A stretch of 64,000 nucleotides of DNA from an uncultured Acidobacteriia bacterium (GTDB lineage Bacteria; Acidobacteriota; Terriglobia; Bryobacterales; Bryobacteraceae). Positions 54,528 through 61,480 of this stretch are shown in pieces. The translations under genes and the position numbers were made by a program. The notes below the pieces were generated by a model. That model did no database searches. It saw only the letters and a list, made by a program, of their open reading frames with translations, and had not been told where the DNA came from. Position 1 is the stretch's first letter; the number at the start of each line of letters is the position of its first letter. The stretch lies in NCBI GenBank assembly GCA_903851195.1, contig CAINNJ010000012.1, forward strand, positions 62,001 to 126,000, written 5' to 3'.

Positions 54528-54741
54528 TGCGGGAATGCATTCTATGGATTCATTTCCATATATCCCGGGCGTTCCGATCTTACTCGTCCGGTTTTTCTCA
54601 TCTCTCCTTAGCCATATTCCTTTAAAATCAACGAGATCCGAAGTCCGGAAAGGAGCCGGAAATTATGGCCGCCAGCGTGCTAGAGAGTACAGCGAGGGCA
54701 CAAGGAAAAGGCCCTTGGACTGACAAAGGAGAAACAAAACA
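54528..54741 (+). promoter_or_regulatory. gvpA upstream region, possible sigma-54 site
   Basis: 214-bp spacer before gvpA. TGGCCGCCAGCGTGCTA at 54666-54682 has GG-N10-GC spacing and partial match to the -24/-12 consensus (TGGC at -24; GTGCT for TTGCT at -12). A sigma-54 activator is encoded 5 kb upstream, so this is a reasonable candidate for the gvpA operon promoter, with a start point near 54692 and a leader of about 50 bases. A weak TAAAAT hexamer lies at 54623-54628. It overlaps a possible short reading frame (54665-54754). Confidence 0.4.
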
Positions 54742-54754
54742 ATGGCAAAGGTAA
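54665..54754 (+). CDS. Possible 29-aa leader peptide
   Basis: ATG 54665, preceded by AAAGGAG with 9-base spacing, opens a 29-codon frame beginning [18 protein letters not shown]. It ends at TAA 54752-54754, 13 bases inside gvpA in another frame. Either it is a translated leader coupled to gvpA or the frame is accidental; it overlaps the candidate sigma-54 site, and if that promoter is used the peptide would not be made. Confidence 0.3.
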   Translation: MAASVLESTARAQGKGPWTDKGETKQWQR

Positions 54755-54960
54755 ATAAATCCACTGATTCGTCGAGCCTGGCGGAAGTGGTCGACCGCAT
54801 CCTGGACAAAGGCATCGTCATCGACGCCTGGGTCAAAGTTTCACTCGTTGGCATTGAACTGCTCTCGGTGGAAGCGCGTGTTGTTATCGCCTCGGTGGAA
54901 ACGTATCTGAAGTACGCCGAAGCGATTGGCCTGACCGCCAGCGCCGCTGCTCCGGCATAG
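54742..54960 (+). CDS. gvpA: Major gas vesicle shell protein GvpA
   Basis: 72 aa, the usual length. [20 protein letters not shown] and [20 protein letters not shown] are the hallmark GvpA beta-hairpin and helices; [13 protein letters not shown] is the C-terminal helix. GvpA polymerises into the gas-filled shell. AAGGAG with good spacing precedes the ATG. It is followed by two strong hairpins (54970-54988 and 55019-55063), consistent with a highly expressed gene ending or attenuating here. Two other GvpA/J-like minor proteins occur at 60821 and 61481. Confidence 0.97.
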   Translation: MAKVNKSTDSSSLAEVVDRILDKGIVIDAWVKVSLVGIELLSVEARVVIASVETYLKYAEAIGLTASAAAPA

Positions 54961-54969
54961 ACCTCGCTT

Positions 54970-54988
54970 CTCCGGCTTACCGCCGGAG
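54970..54988 (+). terminator. Hairpin 1 after gvpA
   Basis: Perfect 7-bp stem CTCCGGC / GCCGGAG with a 5-base loop, 10 bp after the gvpA stop. No T-run follows. It may stabilise the gvpA transcript or act as a partial terminator. Confidence 0.5.
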
Positions 54989-55018
54989 CTCAGGCAGGTT
55001 GAATGCATTTCCTCCTCC

Positions 55019-55063
55019 CTCCCGAATGGCGAAACCGGCTAAACGGCCCCGGCCATTCGGGAG
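55019..55063 (+). terminator. Hairpin 2 after gvpA
   Basis: Perfect 12-bp stem CTCCCGAATGGC / GCCATTCGGGAG around a 21-base loop, followed by only three T residues (TTT at 55064-55066). It is a likely terminator or attenuator between the abundant gvpA transcript and downstream minor genes. Confidence 0.6.
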
Positions 55064-55111
55064 TTTGGGGCTTCGAAACTTCAATCGTAAGGAAAAGGAG
55101 AATTGGCTCTT

Positions 55112-55396
55112 ATGCTGGCAGATGACATGACGCGGCTGTGCGGCGAGATCGTCGGACTGCGCAGATCGCGCGAGGGCATGGTGAAACAGTTGCGCCGTGA
55201 TACCGAAGGCCGGAGGACTGCTGTGTCCGACCTTTGTGCTCACTTCAACCGCTCACGGATGGAACTCGCCAAACAGAACGCCGCTGAACGGAGGGCGAAT
55301 CTGAACGAACTCAGGCGCTCGGTTCAGCGGCAGTGCCTGGATGTTCGCAATGATCTTGCGGGCGCCCGAAGAGGCTGGGCGGGCAGAGGTTCCTAG
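55112..55396 (+). CDS. Small coiled-coil gas vesicle locus protein
   Basis: 94 aa, highly charged and helical (LCGEIVGLRRSREGMVKQLR, FNRSRMELAKQNAAERRANL). The first ~45 residues share a pattern with the start of the protein at 55515 (MxRLxxEIxxLRxxR, then RRxAVxxL and a phenylalanine), so the two look like paralogues. No named family recognised. The ATG at 55112 has AAGGAG 11 bp upstream; TTG 55103 is also possible. Placement between gvpA and gvpN suggests a role at the vesicle surface or in assembly. Confidence 0.7.
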   Translation: MLADDMTRLCGEIVGLRRSREGMVKQLRRDTEGRRTAVSDLCAHFNRSRMELAKQNAAERRANLNELRRSVQRQCLDVRNDLAGARRGWAGRGS

Positions 55397-55399
55397 TGT

Positions 55400-55439
55400 G
55401 AGGCGGCGCGGGCGCCCTGCAGTACTCCCGCGCCGCCTC
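55400..55439 (+). terminator. Perfect 13-bp GC hairpin
   Basis: GAGGCGGCGCGGG (55400-55412) pairs perfectly with CCCGCGCCGCCTC (55427-55439) around a 14-base loop, 4 bp after the small coiled-coil gene. No T-run follows, so it is a stable hairpin of uncertain function, possibly a transcript-processing or pausing site. Confidence 0.55.
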
Positions 55440-55446
55440 TGCATTG

Positions 55447-55486
55447 TTGAATGACTAAGTTCACGGTTGATTGACTAAGTTCACGG
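55447..55486 (+). repeat. 20-bp tandem duplication
   Basis: TTGAATGACTAAGTTCACGG (55447-55466) is followed directly by a copy with one change (55467-55486, TTGATTGACTAAG then TTCACGG). The 20-bp period is about two DNA turns. It lies 29 bp before the next ATG and could be a duplicated protein-binding site or a slippage duplication. Confidence 0.8.
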
Positions 55487-55514
55487 ATAAAGTCGCCGCG
55501 GGGAGGACACAAAA

Positions 55515-56114
55515 ATGGGCATATTAACGGATTCAATGGGGCGGCTGCGGGAAGAGATTGACGCGCTGCGCCGGAAACGTTCGCTTGCCGGGACGGAGTT
55601 GCAGCGTCAGTCGGCCGAGAGGCGCGCGGCTGTGATGGCCCTGCGAACGTCGTTTTCTCGGGACCGGGCACGGGCGCATCGTTCCTGGTTCGGTCCCACC
55701 GCGAGTGAGCGCCGCGCGGCGGAGATGCATCGCCTGGCCGCGCAGGAACTCGAACGCAGGCGCGCCGAAGAAGCTTACGCGCTGGCGAAAGCCGAGCAGG
55801 AGCGCAGGCAGGCGGAAGAAGCGCAGGCGCTCGCGAAGGCCGAGCAGGAGCGCAGGCAGGCGGAAGAAGCCCAGGCGCTGGCGAAGGCCGAGCAGGAGCG
55901 CAGACAGGCCGAAGAAGCCGAGGCTCTGGAGAAGGCCGAGCAGGCTCGCCGGCTCGCCGAAGAAGCCAGGGCTGAAGAAGAAGCGCGCCTGGACGCCGAA
56001 GCGCCCGAAGCTTCGGAACACGAACCGGATTCACCCGCCGGTCAGCCGGGACCAGAGCCCGACAGGTCCGGAGCCCGCCATCACAGGAAACACAAAAGAC
56101 AAGGCTCGAACTAG
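55515..56114 (+). CDS. Coiled-coil repeat protein, GvpC-like candidate
   Basis: 199 aa. The start (MGRLREEIDALRRKR) resembles the 55112 gene product. Residues about 91-154 are four copies of a 16-aa unit (AKAEQERRQAEEAQAL), encoded by a 48-bp repeat at 55785-55976. The acidic/proline tail ends with a basic stretch (RHHRKHKRQG). A repeated amphipathic helix encoded beside gvpA and gvpN is the position and architecture of GvpC, which stiffens vesicles by binding their outer face. The 16-aa period differs from the usual ~33-aa GvpC repeat, so homology is not claimed. GGGAGGAC precedes the ATG. Confidence 0.75.
   Translation: MGILTDSMGRLREEIDALRRKRSLAGTELQRQSAERRAAVMALRTSFSRDRARAHRSWFGPTASERRAAEMHRLAAQELERRRAEEAYALAKAEQERRQAEEAQALAKAEQERRQAEEAQALAKAEQERRQAEEAEALEKAEQARRLAEEARAEEEARLDAEAPEASEHEPDSPAGQPGPEPDRSGARHHRKHKRQGSN
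55785..55976 (+). repeat. Four 48-bp coding repeats
   Basis: Units at 55785-55832, 55833-55880, 55881-55928 and 55929-55976. The first three are nearly identical in DNA and encode A-K-A-E-Q-E-R-R-Q-A-E-E-A-Q/E-A-L; the fourth is diverged. High identity suggests recent expansion and possible copy-number variation between strains. Confidence 0.85.
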
Positions 56115-56160
56115 CCGCGTCAAGCGTTCTTACCGACCGTCACAAGAAAGAGTCATCCGG

Positions 56161-57168
56161 ATGATACAGACAGAGAACAAAGAAGCGGGCGGAGTGGTCA
56201 GAGTGCAAGCGGAAGGCGACAATGTAACGCCCGAAGCCAGCGCGGAGTTTGTGGCGACCGTCCACATACAGACGCTGACCGAACGCGCCATGGCCTATCT
56301 CGAGGCCGGTTATGCGGTTCACTTCGCGGGCCCCGCCGGCACCGGAAAAACGACGCTCGCCTTTCACGTCGCCTCCCGCCTTGGCCGCCCCGTGACGCTG
56401 GTCCACGGCGACGACGAGTTCGGCAGCTCCGATCTGATCGGCAAGGATGCCGGCTACCGGCGCTCCAAGGTGGTCGACAACTATATTCACTCCGTGCTCA
56501 AGACGGAAGAGAATATGAATTCGCTCTGGGTGGACAACCGTCTCACAACGGCGTGCGCGCAGGGCAACACGCTCATCTACGACGAGTTCAACCGGTCCCG
56601 GCCGGAAGCCAACAATGCCCTGCTGAGCGTGCTCGAGGAAAAGATCCTCAACCTGCCCGAACTCGGCCGCAGCGGCCAGGGATATCTTGAAGTGCATCCG
56701 GAATTCCGCGCCATCTTCACTTCCAATCCGGAAGAGTACGCCGGCGTGCACAAAACGCAGGACGCGCTGATGGACCGGATGATCACGCTGAATCTCGGGA
56801 ACTTCGACAAAGAGACCGAAATCCGGATCGGCATGGCGAAGTCCGGTCTGCCGCGCGAGGACATGGAGATCGTGGTCGATCTGGTCCGTGAGTTGCGCGG
56901 CACCGGCGTCAACAACCACCGTCCGACGGTCCGCGCCACCATCGCGATCGCCCGCATTCTAGCGGGACAGCACGCGCATGCCAGTCTGGGAGACCCCGTT
57001 TTCCACTGGGTCTGCCGCGACGTGCTCAACTCGGACACGGCGAAGGTCACGCGGGACGGCGAGTCGCTGATGCCCGACAAGATCGAGGAAGCCATGGCGA
57101 AAGTCTGCGTCCCGGTCCTCGGCGCCCGCAAGACGTCGGCCCGCCATTCCGGCCGGGTCAAGGAGTAA
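56161..57168 (+). CDS. gvpN: Gas vesicle AAA+ ATPase GvpN
   Basis: 335 aa, MoxR-type AAA+ ATPase. HFAGPAGTGKTTLAFHVA is Walker A (about residue 57), LIYDEFNRSRPEANNALLSV is Walker B with sensor region, and AIFTSNPEEYAGVHKTQDAL is the sensor-1/family stretch. GvpN assists growth of vesicles from biconical seeds in known systems. The frame continues 150 codons upstream inside the coiled-coil gene but without family similarity, so ATG 56161 was chosen; its ribosome site is weak. The next gene starts 4 bp after the stop. Confidence 0.95.
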   Translation: MIQTENKEAGGVVRVQAEGDNVTPEASAEFVATVHIQTLTERAMAYLEAGYAVHFAGPAGTGKTTLAFHVASRLGRPVTLVHGDDEFGSSDLIGKDAGYRRSKVVDNYIHSVLKTEENMNSLWVDNRLTTACAQGNTLIYDEFNRSRPEANNALLSVLEEKILNLPELGRSGQGYLEVHPEFRAIFTSNPEEYAGVHKTQDALMDRMITLNLGNFDKETEIRIGMAKSGLPREDMEIVVDLVRELRGTGVNNHRPTVRATIAIARILAGQHAHASLGDPVFHWVCRDVLNSDTAKVTRDGESLMPDKIEEAMAKVCVPVLGARKTSARHSGRVKE

Positions 57169-57172
57169 CGCG

Positions 57173-57511
57173 ATGGCAACGCCGACAAGAGGACTGACGG
57201 GAATTCGGACGCTCTCCGGCCGGGTGGACAAAGGCTCGCTCGCGTACCGAAGCTACATGCAGATCACCTGCCTTGAAATGGAGAAGGCGCGCCGGGACGC
57301 CGAACGCAGAAGCGCCAGCCAGCGGATCGCGATGATCGACGCGCGGCTGCGCGAAATCGAGGCCGCGAAGGCGGAGCTGCTGCAGACCGTGTCCGGCGAA
57401 CCCGCCCCGCCGTCGCGAACTCCGGCCCGAGGCGCCTCGTCCGGAATGGCGCGGCTCGAAGTAAAACCCACGCCGAAACGAAACGGCGGCGGGTTCAAAA
57501 TCCGCTACTGA
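57173..57511 (+). CDS. gvpV: Gas vesicle protein GvpV-like
   Basis: 112 aa. GIRTLSGRVDKGSLAYRSYM and QITCLEMEKARRDAERRSAS, followed by IDARLREIEAAKAELLQ, agree with my memory of GvpV, a small helical protein encoded next to gvpN in several bacterial clusters. The C-terminus is arginine/proline-rich and ends GGGFKIRY. The ATG is 4 bp after the gvpN stop. Function in assembly is unknown. The symbol rests on pattern memory and position. Confidence 0.75.
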   Translation: MATPTRGLTGIRTLSGRVDKGSLAYRSYMQITCLEMEKARRDAERRSASQRIAMIDARLREIEAAKAELLQTVSGEPAPPSRTPARGASSGMARLEVKPTPKRNGGGFKIRY

Positions 57512-57534
57512 TCCGGAATGCGGGAGGAGACCCC

Positions 57535-57762
57535 ATGCTGACCATCAGAACGTGCCCGCACATCCGCACCAGCCGGCATCGCAACAACTTCCGCGCCTGC
57601 GCGGCTTCGACCGGAGTGCCGCTCCGGCACGTGGCCGCGTCGGCCGCGCTGCGCGAAGAGATTCGCCTGTCGAACGCGCTGGAGCGCCGGGCGTGGATCG
57701 AAGAAATGTGGCGGCGTCACGGCGCCAGAATCCAAATCTCGTCGGGAAGGAAAGTCTTATGA
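57535..57762 (+). CDS. Small unknown protein in gvp operon
   Basis: 75 aa, basic, with a helix AALREEIRLSNALERRAWIEE followed by MWRRHGARIQI. No family recognised. It is supported as real by a strong GGGAGGAG 5 bp before the ATG and by an ATGA overlap with the next gene (57759-57762), so it is translated in series with gvpV and gvpF. No equivalent is known to me in other clusters. Confidence 0.65.
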   Translation: MLTIRTCPHIRTSRHRNNFRACAASTGVPLRHVAASAALREEIRLSNALERRAWIEEMWRRHGARIQISSGRKVL

Positions 57763-58565
57763 AAGTCGAACTCAGCGGGACGGCCGTAACCGACACGCCC
57801 GCCGAAAAAAACGCCACCCCGGTTGCCGCGGGACGGAAGTATCTTTACGCCATCGTATCGAGCGGCGAGGCCCGGGGTTACTCCGCGCTCGGCATCGACG
57901 CCGGCGACGTTTATACCATCGACGACGGCAACATCGCCGCCGTGGTCAGCGACTGCGACCGCACCAAAATAAGGCCGGAACGCGCCCACCTGGCCGCTCA
58001 TCAGGCCGTGCTGCGCTCGCTGATGCAGGCCACGTCGCCGCTGCCGATGGCGTTTGCCACGCTCGCGGCGGGCCCGCGTGAAATTCACCGGATCCTCTCG
58101 AAGAACCGCCGCGTTTTCGAACAGCAACTGCACCGGGTCGAGGGCAAGGTGGAGATGGGACTTCGCGTCGGATGGGACGTGCCGAATATCTTCGAGTATT
58201 TCGTGAACGTTCATCCGGAGCTTCGGGTGGCCCGCGACCGCCTGGTCGGCGCGCGCGTCGGCTTCACGCAGGAAGAAAAGATTGAGCTGGGCCGGATGTT
58301 CGACCGCCTGCTGACCAGCGACCGGGAAGAACATGCGCGCCGCGTGAAGCGCGCGCTGATGCCGGTCTGCGCGGAAATCAAAGCCAGCCCCTGCCGCGGC
58401 GAGCGGGAAGTGATGAATCTGGCCTGTCTGATAAAAAGGGACGCCCAGAACGTATTTTCCGACGCCGTCTTCGAAGCCGCCAAGCTGTTCGACAACAACT
58501 TCACCTTCGACTACAACGGGCCGTGGGCGCCTCACAATTTCGTTGAGATCGACATGGCGAGGTAA
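57759..58565 (+). CDS. gvpF: Gas vesicle protein GvpF
   Basis: 268 aa, GvpL/GvpF family. KYLYAIVSSGEARGYSALGI opens the N-terminal domain, HQAVLRSLMQATSPLPMAFATL is the core motif, and NFTFDYNGPWAPHNFVEI is the closing motif, close to the family FDYNGPWPPYNF-like end. Most typical of the three F/L paralogues in the window. GvpF binds monomeric GvpA and is essential for assembly in other systems. The ATG overlaps the previous stop (ATGA). The stop overlaps the start of gvpG (TAATG). Confidence 0.93.
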   Translation: MKVELSGTAVTDTPAEKNATPVAAGRKYLYAIVSSGEARGYSALGIDAGDVYTIDDGNIAAVVSDCDRTKIRPERAHLAAHQAVLRSLMQATSPLPMAFATLAAGPREIHRILSKNRRVFEQQLHRVEGKVEMGLRVGWDVPNIFEYFVNVHPELRVARDRLVGARVGFTQEEKIELGRMFDRLLTSDREEHARRVKRALMPVCAEIKASPCRGEREVMNLACLIKRDAQNVFSDAVFEAAKLFDNNFTFDYNGPWAPHNFVEIDMAR

Positions 58566-58861
58566 TGCTCCTTATCGACGACCTGCTGCTTTCACCCGTC
58601 AACGGAATTCTCTGGGTTTTCCGCGAAATCAACAAGGTGGCGCACGAGGAACTGGCGAACGAAGCCCAGTCCGTCACGGAAAGTCTGCGGCAGTTGTACA
58701 TGGAACTCGAAACCGGGCGCATCGCGGAAGACGAATTCGATGCGCGGGAAAAGCTGCTGCTCGATCGACTGGAAGCCCTCGAAAGCGGCGACGACGCGGA
58801 TTCTGACGAAGCTGATACTGACGAAGAAAGCTCCGACGAAGCGGAGGAGGAGGACGAATGA
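58565..58861 (+). CDS. gvpG: Gas vesicle protein GvpG
   Basis: 98 aa. LLIDDLLLSPVNGILWVFRE is the characteristic GvpG N-terminus, followed by a helix (EAQSVTESLRQLYMELETG) and RIAEDEFDAREKLLLDRLE. The tail is extremely acidic (EESSDEAEEEDE). GvpG is a small essential accessory protein thought to act with GvpF in nucleation. Overlap with gvpF stop (TAATG) and with the ArsA-like gene (ATGA at 58858-58861) places it in the same operon. Confidence 0.93.
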   Translation: MLLIDDLLLSPVNGILWVFREINKVAHEELANEAQSVTESLRQLYMELETGRIAEDEFDAREKLLLDRLEALESGDDADSDEADTDEESSDEAEEEDE

Positions 58862-60819
58862 GCCTGCCCTCGTTCTTCACACAACCCGGCCTGCAGGTCC
58901 TGCTGTTCGGCGGCAAGGGCGGCGTAGGTAAAACGACCTGCGCCACCGCCGCGGCGCTGCGCCTCGCGGCGGCGAACCCCGAACGCCCGATCCTCCTGGT
59001 CTCCACCGATCCCGCCCACTCCCTGCGCGACAGCCTCGCGGGACACATCCCGCCGGCCAACCTCGAAGTTCTGGAACTGGACGCCGCGCAATGCCTGGCA
59101 CGCTTCCACGAACAGAACGACGAAATGCTCCGCGAGATCGCCTCGGCCGGCACCTTCCTCGACGACGAAGACGTCAGCCGGTTCCTCAATCTTTCCATCC
59201 CCGGCATGGACGAGCTGATGGCGTTTCTGACTCTCGCGGAACGCGCCGACGCCCGCCGGCAGGAATGCATCGTGGTCGATACCGCCCCCGGAGGGCACAC
59301 CCTTCGCCTGCTGGCTCTCCCGGAAACGATCCGCCGCTGGCTCGGTATGCTCGATGCCCTGCTGGCGAAACGCCGCTACATGCGGAAAGTCTTCAGCCGG
59401 GCCGCCGTCCCGGACCGGCTCGACAACTTCGTCTCCGACTGGAAGGCCTCCGTCACGCGTATGGAGCGCCTGCTGCATGACGCCTCCCGCTGCCGGTTCG
59501 TGCCCGTCGCCATCGCGGAACCGCTCGCCTTCGAAGTCACCGCCGGTATGCTTTGCCGGCTGAAAAGCCGCGGCATTCCGGTGACCGACATCGTCTTCAA
59601 CCGCTTGCACAGCACGGGCGCCTGCCCGTCCTGTTCCGCGTCCGCGAGGGCAGAGAAGGCGCTGATCCGGCAAATGGCCGGGACGTCCGGCCGCTCCGCC
59701 GCCGTCTGGGGCATCGAGCTGTTCGCCGAGGAGGTTCGTGGAGGCGGCCCGCTGACCCACTTCTGGGACGCGTGCCGGCCGATCCAGATGCAGGAAGTCG
59801 CTCAAGAATCCGTCCCCGTGGCGCTTCCGGAACCGCTGGTTCCTCAGCCCATGGTGGTGGACGCTCCGCCACTGCCCGGCCACCAATATCGACTGCTCCT
59901 GATGGCCGGCAAAGGCGGCGTCGGCAAGACCACGCTCTCCTGCGCGACGGCGCTCCGTCTCGCGCGCCAGTTCCCTCAGAAGAGGATTCTGCTCTTCTCC
60001 ACGGACCCGGCGCACTCGCTCAGCGCCTGCCTGCATATCGAAATCGGGAACCGCATGAGGCACCTGCTGCCCAATCTGACGGCAACCGAAATCGACGCAA
60101 CAGCGGAATTCGAGAAACTGAAAGCCCGCTACGCCGCGGACGTGGCCCGCTTTCTCGAGGCCATCTCAAAGAACTTCGACCTCACCTTCGACCGTATCGT
60201 CTTCGAGAAGCTGATGGATCTGGCGCCCCCCGGACTCGACGAGATCATGGCTCTCACCCGGATCGTCGACCTGACCGCCGGCGACAGCTTCGACCTGTTC
60301 ATTCTCGATTGCGCCCCGACCGGTCACCTGATCCGGCTGCTGGAACTGCCTGAAATCCTCAACGAGTGGCTGAAGAATTTCTTCAATCTCTTCCTGAAAT
60401 ACGAGGGCCTTCTCCGCCTGCCCCACTTCGCCGACGAACTGGTGAGCATTTCGCGCAATCTGAAGAAACTTCGCGCGCTGCTCGTCGATCCGGAGCGTTC
60501 GGCGCTTTACGCCGTGGGAATTCCCACCCGGATGGCGCTGGAGGAAACGCGCGATCTGCTGGCCTCCTGCGACCGGATGAGTCTGTCGGTGCCCGTGGTC
60601 TTCCTGAATCTGATGACGACGCCCGGCGCCTGCCCGCTCTGCGCGCGCGTGGCGCAAAGAGAAGCGCTGCAGGCCGGCGAGTATCGCCGGAGCTTTCCGG
60701 ATCGCCATCTGACTCTGGTGTGCCGCCAGTCCGACGCCGAACTTCCGGATCTGCCGGACCGGCTCGGCTGGCAGCTCTACGCAAGCGAATCCCACGCGGG
60801 AAAAGGGGCCGCGGCCTGA
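58858..60819 (+). CDS. Tandem ArsA/Get3-like ATPase
   Basis: 653 aa with two complete ArsA-family halves. Half 1: FGGKGGVGKTT (about 18), STDPAHSL and CPSC (about 255). Half 2: MAGKGGVGKTT (about 349), STDPAHSL, DCAPTGH and CPLC (about 592). The CxxC in each half resembles the zinc cysteines of Get3, which shields hydrophobic tail segments, more than the arsenite site of ArsA. No arsenic genes are nearby. The gene overlaps gvpG and precedes a GvpA/J gene by 1 bp. From memory, this is the gvpW position of the Serratia locus. A role handling hydrophobic GvpA-type proteins is inferred. Confidence 0.88.
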   Translation: MSLPSFFTQPGLQVLLFGGKGGVGKTTCATAAALRLAAANPERPILLVSTDPAHSLRDSLAGHIPPANLEVLELDAAQCLARFHEQNDEMLREIASAGTFLDDEDVSRFLNLSIPGMDELMAFLTLAERADARRQECIVVDTAPGGHTLRLLALPETIRRWLGMLDALLAKRRYMRKVFSRAAVPDRLDNFVSDWKASVTRMERLLHDASRCRFVPVAIAEPLAFEVTAGMLCRLKSRGIPVTDIVFNRLHSTGACPSCSASARAEKALIRQMAGTSGRSAAVWGIELFAEEVRGGGPLTHFWDACRPIQMQEVAQESVPVALPEPLVPQPMVVDAPPLPGHQYRLLLMAGKGGVGKTTLSCATALRLARQFPQKRILLFSTDPAHSLSACLHIEIGNRMRHLLPNLTATEIDATAEFEKLKARYAADVARFLEAISKNFDLTFDRIVFEKLMDLAPPGLDEIMALTRIVDLTAGDSFDLFILDCAPTGHLIRLLELPEILNEWLKNFFNLFLKYEGLLRLPHFADELVSISRNLKKLRALLVDPERSALYAVGIPTRMALEETRDLLASCDRMSLSVPVVFLNLMTTPGACPLCARVAQREALQAGEYRRSFPDRHLTLVCRQSDAELPDLPDRLGWQLYASESHAGKGAAA

Positions 60820-60820
60820 C

Positions 60821-61093
60821 ATGGAAAACGCATTTACACCGGAACTGGCGGAACTCGGGGCGGACCAGCGCGCCTCCGTCTGTGAGGTGCTCGACCGCGT
60901 GCTGAACAAGGGCGCCGTCGTGGTCGGCGAAATCACCATCTCGGTGGCGAATGTCGACCTCCTGTACCTTGGCCTGCAACTGGTGCTGACCTCGGTGCAG
61001 ACCGCGCGCGATAACTTCACCGACCCGGTGAGCCACGCGCCCGGCGGCGCGGGACTGAAACTCGATCTCGCGAGAAAAGGAAAAACGAGATGA
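60821..61093 (+). CDS. Minor gas vesicle protein, GvpA/J/S family
   Basis: 90 aa. SVCEVLDRVLNKGAVVVGEI, then TISVANVDLLYLGLQLVLTS, is the GvpA-like hairpin, with helices shortened and an added C-terminal glycine-rich tail. Minor GvpA-family proteins (J, M, S) form vesicle tips or nucleation sites. The ATG lies 1 bp after the ArsA-like gene, and the stop overlaps gvpK (ATGA, 61090-61093). J versus S cannot be settled here. Confidence 0.88.
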   Translation: MENAFTPELAELGADQRASVCEVLDRVLNKGAVVVGEITISVANVDLLYLGLQLVLTSVQTARDNFTDPVSHAPGGAGLKLDLARKGKTR

Positions 61094-61461
61094 ACGCGGT
61101 TCTCACGACCCCGATTGAATCGGACTCGATTCGCGACTTCGCTCTGGTCATGCAGCAGGAGGAAGGGCTGCGCCCGCGGCGAAATCCGCTCGGCGGCGGG
61201 GCCCGTCTCGAGCTCGATCCCGACAGCGTCAAAAACGGGCTGGGCCAGCTGGTGCTCACCGTCGTCAAGCTGCTGCACGAGGTGCTGGAGCGCCAGGCGA
61301 TTCGCCGCATCGACGCCGGCGCCCTTACCGAGGAACAGATCGAGCAACTGGGCCTGACTCTGATGCGCCAGGCCGAGGAAATCGAACGCCTGCGACAGCA
61401 GTTCGGACTCGGCGAGGACGATCTGAACCTCGACCTCGGACCGCTCGGCAAGCTTTTTTGA
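61090..61461 (+). CDS. gvpK: Gas vesicle protein GvpK
   Basis: 123 aa. The GvpK core is clear: LELDPDSVKNGLGQLVLTVV, KLLHEVLERQAIRRIDAGAL, TEEQIEQLGLTLMRQAEEIE. The acidic C-terminus (LGEDDLNLDLGPLGKLF) is typical. GvpK is an essential accessory protein of unknown exact role. ATGA overlap with the preceding GvpA/J gene, and the next gene is 19 bp downstream with its own weak ribosome site (GAAGAAAG). Confidence 0.95.
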   Translation: MNAVLTTPIESDSIRDFALVMQQEEGLRPRRNPLGGGARLELDPDSVKNGLGQLVLTVVKLLHEVLERQAIRRIDAGALTEEQIEQLGLTLMRQAEEIERLRQQFGLGEDDLNLDLGPLGKLF

Positions 61462-61480
61462 GAATTGAAGAAAGAACATC

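Noticed and set aside
55705-56160. In-frame upstream extension of gvpN
   Set aside because: It overlaps the coiled-coil repeat gene in another frame, has no family similarity, and GvpN normally starts near ATG 56161.
58858-60819. Arsenic resistance ATPase
   Set aside because: No ArsB, ArsC, ArsR or other arsenic gene is nearby; the CxxC pattern and the gas vesicle context favour a Get3-like chaperone role.
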